Notes under the pieces: generated by a model | Told to the model about the DNA's origin: nothing | The model's database searches: none | Seen by the model: the letters and a program-made list of their open reading frames with translations, nothing else | Assembly (NCBI GenBank): GCA_947307005.1 | Contig: CAMZHY010000048.1 | Span: 1-13,150 of the forward strand | Reading direction: 5' to 3' | Origin: an uncultured Planctomycetaceae bacterium | GTDB lineage: Bacteria; Planctomycetota; Planctomycetia; Pirellulales; Thermoguttaceae | DNA: 13,150 nucleotides | Part shown: positions 1-8,500 of the stretch, piece after piece | Position numbering within the stretch: the first letter of the stretch is position 1 | Layout: each line of letters begins with the position of its first letter | Program-made: the position numbers and the translations under genes

Positions 1-55
1 CCATGGACCTCGTCCTTATCAGGGACGCGCTCTAACCAAACTGAGCTACGCGCCC
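1..55 (-). tRNA. tRNA-Ile (GAU), 5' part only
   Basis: Read on the minus strand this is the 5' two thirds of a tRNA. The 5' acceptor arm GGGCGCG is at 55-49, followed by TA and a D-arm with GCTC/GAGC. The anticodon stem CGTCC/GGACG (27-23 and 15-11) encloses the seven-base loop CTGATAA, with anticodon GAT at 20-18, which decodes AUC/AUU isoleucine codons. The variable loop AGGTC and the first T-stem strand follow and run into the window edge. The T-loop, 3' acceptor strand and CCA end therefore lie outside, and base pairing of the acceptor stem cannot be checked. tRNA-Ile(GAU) often sits in rRNA operons, but whether this copy does is not visible. Confidence 0.93.
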
Positions 56-83
56 AACGTCCAAGATCGTCTCAGACGCGCCT

Positions 84-140
84 ATTATATCGCGCGATCA
101 TAAAGGCGCAAGCGACAGGACGTAAAAAATACATTTTTTA
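84..140 (-). promoter_or_regulatory. Promoter of tRNA-Ile with AT-rich upstream element
   Basis: On the minus strand there is a perfect -10 box TATAAT (89-84). Sixteen bases upstream is a weak -35-like TTGCGC (111-106). Transcription would begin near 77, about 20 bases before the mature tRNA end. Further upstream (123-140) is an AT-only inverted repeat, TAAAAAAT / ATTTTTTA around a two-base centre, placed where an UP element would bind the RNA polymerase alpha subunit. That arrangement is common for stable RNA genes. The -10 box is seen directly. The UP role is inferred, and the same palindrome could also help stop read-through from the leftward gene. Confidence 0.55.
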
Positions 141-175
141 AACGCGCTCGACTGCAAGTTGTAACGATTGCCGTC

Positions 176-217
176 GTCGAAAAGAAAGGACGCGACCTCC
201 GAAGAGAACGCGTCCTT
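176..217 (-). terminator. Rho-independent terminator of the phosphofructokinase gene
   Basis: On the minus strand a perfect 9-bp stem AAGGACGCG / CGCGTCCTT (217-209 with 194-186) encloses an inner CTC-TTCG-GAG hairpin, i.e. the very stable C(UUCG)G tetraloop. It is followed by a T-rich tail TTTCTTTTC. It lies 37 bases past the stop codon of the leftward gene at 254-1615 and separates it from the tRNA promoter. Stem, tetraloop and U-tract together make this a strong intrinsic terminator. Confidence 0.85.
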
Positions 218-253
218 GCGAGAGCGTTTCCATTTCTAGGAGGGAGGCTAATC

Positions 254-1615
254 TCAGCGCCACGCTTCCAGATAACGCGCGAGCGTATGAACATCGGAAC
301 CGACCGTGATCGGACGAGGATAGGCTCGGAGTTTGCTCATGTTGATGAGTTCTTCGAATTTCGGGAACGAGAGTCCGAGAGGATCGGAACCGCTGTTGAC
401 CGAAATCATGACGCCGTTGAGTCCCTTTTCGCAAAGAGCGCGATAGCACCCGACGCCGATCTGGCTTCCGACGCAGACGTCGTACGCCGTCGGCTGGTTG
501 CAACGGACTTCATATCCGAACTGCAGACCGTTGAACTTCTTGCTCTTGCCCGTTCGACGCTTGTATTCTTCCGCCATAAGGCGTCCAAGGCGAGAGGAGT
601 ACTTGAGCTGCGAGACGGGGAAGTGCCCGAACGTGTCCGGCTTGAGCGAAAGATATTCGTCGTGAGAGACGCACTTCTCGATTTCGGAGAGGGGCAGGAA
701 TTCCGCGACGCCTTCGGAGATGACGGCGACGAAGCCCTTCTGTCCTTCCTTCTCGCGCGCGATGCACACGTCGACCATGTGGTTCACGATGTGCGACATG
801 TCGACGATCGTACGCATGACCGGCTTGCCGTTCTCGTCGAGAACTTCTTTGCCCGTTTCGGGGTCGATCGTGACTTCCGTCGTCTTCCACGATTCTTCAA
901 TATCTTCGAGACCGACGACGGCGGACGCTTCGCCCGCGATCGCGGCGCCGTAAGCGAGCCACGCCGCCGCGCGCCCCATGAGCTGGCAGACGAAGCCCGC
1001 GCCCGCCGCTTCGCTGTCGGCGAGAAGGTTGCGGAGCTGTTTCGCGAGCATTTCGACGGCGGAGAAGTATCCGAACGTGAAGGGGATCCCCTCGTAGTCG
1101 TTGTCGATGGTTTTCGGCAGGTGGACGACCTTGATGCGTTTGGCGTCCGCCGGCTTGCGATCCATGTAGAGTTTGAATTTCGCCGCCGTCGTGAGCGTGT
1201 CGTCGCCGCCGATCGAGACAAGCGCGTCGATTCCGAGAGAGCAGAGCGCCTTGTAGACCGTTTCCATCGGAGCGGTCTTTTCAGGATCGTCGAGATCTTC
1301 GGGGGTCTTGAGCGCTTTTCCAGGGTTGGCGCGAGCGGTGCCAATGCAGATTCCCTGCTTGGTGCGGAGTCCGTCGCGGACGATCTTGTCGAGGCGGACG
1401 TAAGCTTCGCCTTCTTTCAGAACGTCGCCGTCCTTATAGTCGACGAGATGCGTATAGCCGTTGAGCATGCCGTACGCCTCGACGCCGGCGCGCGCAAAAC
1501 AAAGCGCGGCGCCGCCGATGACGGCGTTAGCGGCGGGCGCGGGACCGCCGGAGAAGAGGATAGCGACTTTTTTGACGTCTGTGTTCGGTTTAACCGGACT
1601 GGATAACGACGACAT
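254..1615 (-). CDS. Pyrophosphate-type 6-phosphofructokinase (PPi--fructose-6-phosphate 1-phosphotransferase)
   Basis: A 453-residue protein of the phosphofructokinase A superfamily, a cytoplasmic glycolytic enzyme phosphorylating fructose 6-phosphate to fructose 1,6-bisphosphate. Visible motifs are the N-terminal nucleotide/phosphate loop SGGPAPAANAVI (22-33), GGDDT (136-140), PKTIDND (167-173), MGR (213-215) and ISEG (299-302). In E. coli PfkA the corresponding sites are GGDGS and GTIDND. The Asp at 139 and Lys at 168 are the known signature of PPi-using enzymes, which work reversibly. The loop has Ala-Ala where Gly-Met/Ile is more usual (PAPAAN versus PAPGMN). A charged insert lies near 245-268. 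The ATG at 1615 is chosen because AGAAAGG (1628-1622) sits six bases upstream as a ribosome binding site. The gene is monocistronic, with its own promoter and terminator. Family assignment is firm; PPi dependence is inferred from the two residues. Confidence 0.93.
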   Translation of the reverse strand: MSSLSSPVKPNTDVKKVAILFSGGPAPAANAVIGGAALCFARAGVEAYGMLNGYTHLVDYKDGDVLKEGEAYVRLDKIVRDGLRTKQGICIGTARANPGKALKTPEDLDDPEKTAPMETVYKALCSLGIDALVSIGGDDTLTTAAKFKLYMDRKPADAKRIKVVHLPKTIDNDYEGIPFTFGYFSAVEMLAKQLRNLLADSEAAGAGFVCQLMGRAAAWLAYGAAIAGEASAVVGLEDIEESWKTTEVTIDPETGKEVLDENGKPVMRTIVDMSHIVNHMVDVCIAREKEGQKGFVAVISEGVAEFLPLSEIEKCVSHDEYLSLKPDTFGHFPVSQLKYSSRLGRLMAEEYKRRTGKSKKFNGLQFGYEVRCNQPTAYDVCVGSQIGVGCYRALCEKGLNGVMISVNSGSDPLGLSFPKFEELINMSKLRAYPRPITVGSDVHTLARYLEAWR

Positions 1616-1713
1616 ATGCGACCTTTCTGTAATGAACGTACCGTTGTAAAAGACGAATCTGGAAGGGTTCGCTTGGACTTCGCGAACGCCCCCGGCGCGT
1701 CAACTTTCTCCAT

Positions 1714-1741
1714 ATTTTAACTGGCGGTCGTTTTTTTTCAA
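1714..1741 (-). promoter_or_regulatory. Promoter of the phosphofructokinase gene
   Basis: On the minus strand TTGAAA (1741-1736) is followed after 16 bases by TAAAAT (1719-1714), one mismatch from the -10 consensus. The predicted start is near 1707, giving a leader of about 90 bases. That leader contains a small hairpin GTTCGC / GCGAAC (1687-1682 with 1672-1667). No other sigma-70-like pair as good is seen upstream of the gene. Confidence 0.5.
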
Positions 1742-1842
1742 TCGGCGTCGACGTCGTTGGAGTAAGAAACGGACGAGTTTAGATAGGCGTTAAAATAGGA
1801 AAAATATTTTTGTCCTAACGATGTAAAATCGACGTTTTTGGC

Positions 1843-1870
1843 TTGAATAGGCCGTTGGTTTAGGTAGAAT
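1843..1870 (+). promoter_or_regulatory. Candidate rightward sigma-70-like promoter
   Basis: TTGAAT (1843-1848), a 16-base spacer, then TAGAAT (1865-1870, five of six consensus bases). Initiation near 1877 would give a leader of about 700 bases for the giant gene, or a transcript of about 530 bases if it stops at the terminator-like hairpin at 2360-2408. A second possibility nearby is an ECF-sigma-like pair GGAAC (1922-1926) and CGTC (1944-1947) spaced by 17 bases. CGTC is very common in this genome, so that pair is weak. Confidence 0.35.
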
Positions 1871-2007
1871 ATAGAAGATGGGTTATAGTTCCTGAAAAAG
1901 CGGTCGTGAATGCGATTTTATGGAACAAAGCAGACCCAAAACGCGTCAAACCCAAGAGCGGTTTTGTCGACTTTCGGCTTGCCGCGCCAGCGCGAAAATC
2001 AGAGTTT

Positions 2008-2060
2008 TAGAAAGACGTCGCCTATACGCCGTAGTTTAAGCGTATAGCCGTGTTTTTCTA
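2008..2060 (+). other. Long imperfect hairpin in the leader region
   Basis: The core is a perfect 8-bp inverted repeat CTATACGC (2022-2029) / GCGTATAG (2040-2047) with a 10-base loop. The stem continues outward through 2008-2020 and 2048-2060 with TAGAAA / TTTCTA at its base, including three G-U pairs, one mismatch and one bulge. In all about 20 pairs can form. Its role is unknown. It is neither followed by a clean T tract outside the stem nor close to a gene. Confidence 0.45.
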
Positions 2061-2230
2061 CGCGTTAAAATTGTCATATCCTTTGGAATTATTATGCGGC
2101 GCAACCCGCGAATATTTTTTTTGGCGTTTTTTATGGCAATTTTTAGGGGTTCGCGTTAAACTGAATGGGAATACGTCTCAATAGGCGAGAACTGTACGCT
2201 GACGAGTAGACTCGGGAAATTACGGGTCGT

Positions 2231-2266
2231 GCGACTGAAACGGCGGTAATCCGTCGATTCGGTCGC
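2231..2266 (+). other. Hairpin with three-base bulge in the leader region
   Basis: GCGACTGAA (2231-2239) pairs with TTCGGTCGC (2258-2266) over 9 bp with one G-U. Beyond a CGA bulge (2255-2257), ACGG (2240-2243) pairs with CCGT (2251-2254) around a seven-base loop. The bulged two-stem form resembles structured leader RNA, but I do not recognise a known riboswitch class. Confidence 0.4.
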
Positions 2267-2336
2267 GTCGGCGTTTGGGGACGCTACGCCGTATCGTCGA
2301 GACTACATCGGCGATTCAGGACGCCGCAGAACGCGT

Positions 2337-2360
2337 CTCTTTGCGGAACCCCGCAAGGAG
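2337..2360 (+). other. 10-bp hairpin with AACC tetraloop
   Basis: CTCTTTGCGG (2337-2346) pairs with CCGCAAGGAG (2351-2360) over ten positions, one of them G-U, closing a four-base AACC loop. It abuts the terminator-like hairpin, sharing base 2360, so the two could stack in the RNA. Confidence 0.45.
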
Positions 2361-2408
2361 CGCCGGCGCGGGTCGGGATCGATACGACTTGCGCGGCGGC
2401 GCGTTTTT
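2360..2408 (+). terminator. Terminator-like hairpin 165 bases upstream of the giant gene
   Basis: GCGCCG (2360-2365) pairs with CGGCGC (2397-2402). After a GG bulge, GCGC pairs with GCGC (2366-2369 / 2391-2394). Two G-U pairs follow, then GTCG / CGAC (2372-2375 / 2385-2388) around a nine-base loop. The stem is followed by G and TTTTT (2404-2408). This is the standard form of an intrinsic terminator on the plus strand. No protein gene precedes it on that strand. It should therefore end either a noncoding RNA starting in the intergenic region or a prematurely stopped leader of the giant gene (attenuation). Confidence 0.55.
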
Positions 2409-2442
2409 CGTCTGGCTATTTGAGATGAACAGACGGCTCCGA

Positions 2443-2463
2443 CGACGCCTGAAAAGGGCGTCG
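2443..2463 (+). other. Perfect 7-bp hairpin before the giant gene
   Basis: CGACGCC (2443-2449) and GGCGTCG (2457-2463) form a perfect stem with a seven-base loop TGAAAAG. A weaker 6-bp repeat, CGTCTG / CAGACG (2409-2414 / 2430-2435), precedes it. Both lie in the probable 5' leader; function unknown. Confidence 0.35.
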
Positions 2464-2572
2464 CAAGAGCGCGGTGAGCGTAGACTTCGCAGCGCGGCCG
2501 ACGGAAACGGGGGATTTGGATCCACCCTCGCGGTCGGCGACGCGCGATTAAACTATACGAGGAATGAAAACT

Positions 2573-5500
2573 ATGTCGCAGTCAGGTAAGCGTTTTCTGT
2601 CCGGTCTTTTCAATCGCGGCGTCAGCGCGGCTTTCGAGTCGCGTTCGTCTAAGAACGCCGGACGCATACAGCTCGATCGCCGTTTGGGAATGGAACCGCT
2701 GGAAGAGCGACAGTTGCTCTCCGCCGATCCGACGCTTCTGAGCGCGTTTTCTTCCGCGCAGGCGAGCCAGAACGCGTCGGCGGTCGCCGAAGCCGACGCC
2801 GGCGTCGCGCCGATCGACCTCTCGAGTCTCAAGACCGTAACCGTCTCGGACGCGACCTACTCGACGACTTCGTCGCATTACATCGTCTCCGATATTTCGG
2901 CGTATCTCGATCGCTTTAGCTGCGATCAGCAGGGTTGGGCGGCGACGCTCGCCAACCTGCTGACCTATACGGGCTGGAGCGACAACTCTGTCGTCGTCGA
3001 CCCCGAGGTTCAGGAGTCGATCGAGCAGCAGACGTTCGACTACATCAGCAACGCGTTCACGAACGACCAGACTTCGCTTTATTACGCGTTCGCGTGGTAC
3101 ATGGGCGGTCCGAGCGAATACATCTACCAAGGGCAGCAAAACTACGCTCAGATTTATCCCGACAACACCGACGGCGGACTCTTCCCGTCGACGACCGGCG
3201 AGTATTCGCTCTACTCCGAATACATGACGGAAATCCTTGCGTCCGACATTCCTTCGCCTCTCTATGGAATCTCGACGGAATATCTCGACAACAACTACGG
3301 GGTCGCGATCGAGGTGCATTATCTGAGCAACGCGACGGGACGCGACGTGACGACCGACACGGAATCGTTCATTCCGAAGAAAACGTGGCTGACCTTCTGG
3401 GGCTACGAGTACGACGCGACCTACGAGTCGACCGACGTCGAATATTACACGGCGATTTACGCGTCCAATCCTGAGACGGGCGACGTCGAACGCCTTCCGA
3501 TTCAGTGGAACAACACGCTTGGCTCTTACGTCTTCACGACCTACAACCAGACGACCGGCCAAATCCCTTATATGTATTCGTTCGACGTTCTCGAACGCAT
3601 GCCCGGTTACGGCACCCTCGAGCCCGACGCTTACGAACCGAACAACGCGGCGGACGACTTCGACGCCGGATCCCCCTCCAATCTTGGTCAGATCGACGTC
3701 TTGGTTCCGAGTTCGACGAGCGGTACGACCGTTTACGGCAACACGTTCACGCTTGACAAGTTGACCCTCTACGCCGAGGGACGCGAAGACGTCGCCGCCG
3801 ACCCCGTCGACTACTACAAGTTTGAACTTACCCAAACGGCGTCTCATTCGGACTCGATCGTCGTTCGATGGGCGGAGGGCGTCCGCTATCAAAATCTTAA
3901 GGCGACGCTCTTTGTATGCGTCGATAACGAAGCGTACGCGATCGATCCCACCAACTACGGTTACGTCACGGGACATTACGATTCCGTCGCGACGCAGGAG
4001 ATCGAATACACCGTCGGCGCGGACGGCAAGACTTACTCCAGGACGATCAATAAGCTCACGCTGCCTCTCTCCGGTTTAACGGCGGGCGAATATTTCCTCA
4101 AGGTCGAATTTGCCGACGACGTCGTCAACGGCGTGAACGCCGAATACAACGTGACGTTCAACGCGGGCTACGACGACATTTACGAGACGAACAACTCGTT
4201 CGAAGAAGTCAACAAGCTGCCGTATTCGACGGTCCAGAATCCGACGGCGAACCTGGGCGTTCTCTATGGAACGACGAATCTTTCCGACCTTGTTCTCAAA
4301 CAGTACAGCAACAAGATCGACGAGTCGGACTGGTACCGTTTTGAAATGACGGAGGCCGGAACCGCCGCGAATAAGATCAATCTTTACTACACGTCGACCG
4401 ACCTTCAGGTCAACGACGCCGACCTTGACCTCTATCTCTACAAGCTTGATCCGTCTTCTTCCCGCGGATACACGCTCGTCGCGAAGAGCTACGTCGAGAT
4501 GACGAACGTCGAAACGATCAGCATGGACGGGTTTGACGCCGGCGTTTACTACATCAAGGTCGTCGGAAACTACTCGGCGGGCAACGTCGAATACAAACTC
4601 GAGATCAATCCGGGCGTGAGCGATATTCCGGACCTTCGTCCCGAAGTTTTGGAAGGGGCCAACTGGGAATCGCCTTTCGTCGTCACGTCGGAAAAGTACG
4701 TGCCGAACGGATCGGAAACGTTTGAAAACGAGGCGATTATCGGCGTCGATTCCAACGTCTACATCAACTACTCTTTCAGCGTCAACGGCGCTTCGACCAA
4801 ATACGGCGCGGACAAGACCGCTACCTATGAAGGCGTTAAGCTCGCGATGTACGTCAACGGTTCGGAGGTCGATCCCAACGATCTCGAAGCCGTGATTTCT
4901 TCCAGCTCGCTGACCACCGCGCTCAAGGAAAAGCTCATCGCGCTCTTCTGCTCCAACGACGGTTTGGACATGGAGGCGGGCGACACGGTTCAGATTCGCA
5001 ATCTGAGCCTTGGACGCATGGTTGACGAAGGCTCCTTCGCCGAGAAGTATTTCAACTCCTATTCGCAGGGCGCCAACTCGATCGTTATCGCGATCAACCC
5101 CGACAACTATACCTTTGACGACGATTTCGGCACGATTGTCGACAACCGCGAAACGAAGGAAATGACGCTGACCTATAAGGACGGCTCCTTCTACAACGGC
5201 GCGACGCCGACCCCGGTGAGCAAAGGCACGACCGTCGAGGTCTACCGCAACAACAAGTATCTCGCCGACGTTACTTACGGAGTCGACGACTTCGCGTTCA
5301 AAAACGGCGACGTTATTATGGTCTCGATCGTCAGCCATAAGTATGAAGTCGCGATCGACGGATACTACCAAGTCAACGACGACGTCGTCGGCGTCTTGGA
5401 ATACACGGCGGACAACAACTTTGTTTCCGCTATCTTCACGGTCAACGACCTCAGCGAAGACGCCTTCGCCCCGAACGCAAGCGTCTCCGAGGTCATGACG

Positions 5501-8500
5501 AACGACAACGAAGAAGACGTTTGTCCGTATCTCGGTTATGCGAACATCGACAACCTTGAAGCGTACGATTCCGTCGACGGCGAAATACTGTACCACCGCG
5601 TCATCGAGGACCTCGTCATTACGGGCGACGTCAACACGAACGGCGCTTATAAGTCCGACTGGTTCCGTTTCAATCTCAAGACGAGCGAAGAAGACGAAAC
5701 CCCGAACTACGAAAACGCGTTCATCGAGATCAAGATCGACGACACGTATTCCGGACTGAATACGACGGAAAACCTCGGCGACTTGGACCTCTATCTGTAT
5801 AAGGTCGTCCAGACCGACGACACGATCTCCTTCGAGGAAGCGTACGAAACCGGCGCGTACTCCATCGTGCTCCTCCAGAGCAGCAAGGGCGTCGGCGATA
5901 CCGAGCGGATTAACTTCTCCGACCTCAACATGGAAGACGGCGTCTACTTCATCAACGTCGCCGGTTTCAACGGCTCGGCGAACCGTTATTCGATGGAACT
6001 TGGCGGCTTCACGAAGTCGGGCGACATTCGTCCCACCGATCCTTCCGAGTACTTCAAGGAAGACAACGTGACGATTCTGAATTCCGTCGCGACGGTTAAG
6101 TGGGAAGTGCCGGTCAGCGACTACGTTTCAAGCGTCGTCGTCTCCTATCGCAAGGTTGGTTCCGACGCTTGGACCGAGATCGGAACATACAAGCCGTCCG
6201 TCACGGCCTGCAAGGTCGCCGGACTTGATTCGGAAACGGAATACGAGTTCAAACTCACCGTTTCGAACTTCTTCGTCGCGGACGATCCGCTCAGCGCGAC
6301 CGTCACGAAGACGACGGAAACCTATCTGAACGAGACCGTTTACCGCGCCGTGATCGTCGCCGTCTCCGATTATCCGGGAACCGCGTCGGATCTCGTCGCC
6401 CCCGTCAACGACGCGAAAGCGTTCCGCAACGCGCTCCTTCAGGATCCGCAGTGGGCGTCGGAAAACATTCAACTTATCACCGACGGCGACGCGACCCGCG
6501 ACGCCGTTCTTGAGGCGCTCGCTTCCGTCGCCGACGTTTCAGACGACAACGACGTCTTCGTCTTCTACTTCGCCGGATCCGGGACCTCCGCCGTTGTCGG
6601 CGGTCAGACGGTCGGCTACCTCAAGACGATCGGCTCCGTCCGCAGCGAGTTCCTTTCCAGTTCCGACCTTCTCGCCGCGACGAACGCGATCGCCGCCGGC
6701 TCGAAGCAGTTCATTCTCGACGCGGGTCAGATTTCTTCCTCGGCGGAAGAGACCGGAATCACCTACGCGCCTTTCGTTTCTTCGCTGATCTCCTCGACGA
6801 CCAACGGCGGCTCCGAGCGCGTCGCGCAGGTTTCCATCCTGACCTCGGCGGACGAGACGAACGTTGTTTCCGTCGTCGGAACCGGGTCCCGTTCGGTCTT
6901 TAACCACGCGCTTTGCGACGCGATGGAAAAGTATAGCGAAGTCGTGACGGAAGAAGACGTCGAAGCGTCTGACGACGAAACCGTCGTCGTCTCCGACGGA
7001 CGCGTCTCCTTCGCCGAGCTCTTCAACGCGATGGGGACCGATTCTCGCGTTGTTCGTTACAACGTCGGCGTCTCGCTCGATACGAACGACGCCAACTCCG
7101 AAACGATCCTTATGAGCGGCGAATGGAACGAAGCGGAAGCTTATAATCAGACGTGGCTCGACGCGAACGCGATCGTCGTTACGACGACCGTCGACTGCGT
7201 CGACGCGCACGACGGCAGAGTCTCGCTCCGCGAAGCCGCCAAACTCGTCGGAACCGTTCTCGAAAACGAGAAGACCATCGACGACGGCGCGACCTTCACG
7301 CTCAAGGCGGGGTCTGTCGTAACCGTCGGAGCGACTACGGGAACGCTTGTCGACGACGCCAAGGTTCTTTATTCCGCCGGCGGCTTCCGCACGACGGAAG
7401 CCTGTTCCATCCAGACGGAGAAGTCCGTCGTCGACCTCTCGCGCGCCGGACTGGCCGTTTCGTGGACCGCCGACGATTGGGACGCGGGCAACGTCTCGCT
7501 CAACGACGAGAACGATATTGCCGTTAAGGAAATCGAGTTCGATTACGTCGCGACGACGACGGTCGACGGGACGACGGTCGAGACGACTCTTGCCGTCGGC
7601 GACGAGCTTACGACCGCCGAGACGGGCGGTAGAACGGTTACGGTCGCGAAAGTTGGTCAGAAACAGGTCTTCATGCTCGACGACGTCGTTTACTCGCGAA
7701 CGACGGGGCTTTATCTCAACGGCGTTCCCGCCGCGATTTCGACGGTCGCCAAGATTAACCAAGACGTCGAGATCAACAAGGTGATCTTCGACGACGCGCT
7801 TGCGGGCCAGACGCTTGAGCTCAATCCGACCGCCGGTCCGATCGTCTTCGATCACGGCGGCGTCGTGTACGGTTCCTCTCCTCTCGCGCCGATTACGCTC
7901 GACGGTCAGGGACAATTCTCGCTCGTCGAGGTTACGGGGACCGATCTCGTGTCGATCGTCGGCATGCGGCTCGTCAACGCGGGCGGCTCCGCGATTACCG
8001 TCGATTCGGGCGCGTCGCTGGAACTCGCCAACGTTCTCCTCGCCGGGACTCAGGCGGGCGCGAACGGCGTCATCGTCAACGACGGAACGCTTTATCTTAC
8101 GAACGATACGATTGTCGACAACGCGTCGACCGACGCTCTCGTTTCCGGAACCGGAACGACCGAGATTCTCAATACGATTATCGCGCTCAACGACGCCGAC
8201 GTCTCGGGACTGACCTACGACTCCACGAGCGTCGTGACGGACTCCGATCCAGGTTTTACGGACGCTTCGAAGGGCGATTACACGCTCCTTAAGACGTCGC
8301 CCGCCGTCGATATCGGCCAGAACTCGGCGGTTAAGCTTCAAGGCGGCGTCGTGATTGAATACGACCTTGCCGGAAACGACCGAATTGGAATCGCCTCCAC
8401 GGTCGACGCCGGAGCCTACGAATACACGGTTGCGCTTGAAGATCGCGAGACGCCTTCGACGGTCGTGACGATTCTCGACGACCTCGTCGACGCGACGGAC

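Larger units (their letters stand above)
1616..2572. other. Divergent intergenic region, 957 bases, no convincing gene
   Basis: This stretch separates the leftward phosphofructokinase from the rightward giant gene. The part at 1725-2170 is AT-rich for this genome, with T runs at 2115-2122 and an AT-rich imperfect palindrome TAGGA / TCCTA (1796-1817). The part at 2170-2560 is GC-rich and full of inverted repeats. The short frames present are arginine-rich, lack ribosome binding sites and look like chance frames in GC-rich DNA. I looked for hallmarks of RNase P RNA, tmRNA and SRP RNA and saw none. It most likely holds both promoters plus a long structured 5' leader, or a separate small RNA ending at 2408. 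Confidence 0.7.

Noticed and set aside
287..1606. Rightward 439-codon frame opposite the phosphofructokinase
   Set aside because: Antisense shadow of a clear enzyme gene; Arg-rich and without any recognisable motif.
2096..2122. GCGG/CCGC stem followed by a run of eight T as a terminator
   Set aside because: The stem is only four to five pairs, and five bases separate it from the T run. It is better explained as AT-rich intergenic sequence.
2564..2566. Alternative in-frame ATG for the giant protein
   Set aside because: The only purine-rich site, GAGGA, lies immediately against it, which is too close. ATG 2573 has a proper nine-base spacing.
2275..2589. Rightward 104-codon frame before the giant gene
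   Set aside because: Starts at a TTG without a ribosome binding site, runs through several hairpins, overlaps the true start in another frame, and is Arg-rich.
2582..5596. Two more long leftward frames (464 and 506 codons) opposite the N-terminal part
   Set aside because: Same codon-mirror effect and Arg/Val-rich composition. No ribosome binding site or known motif.
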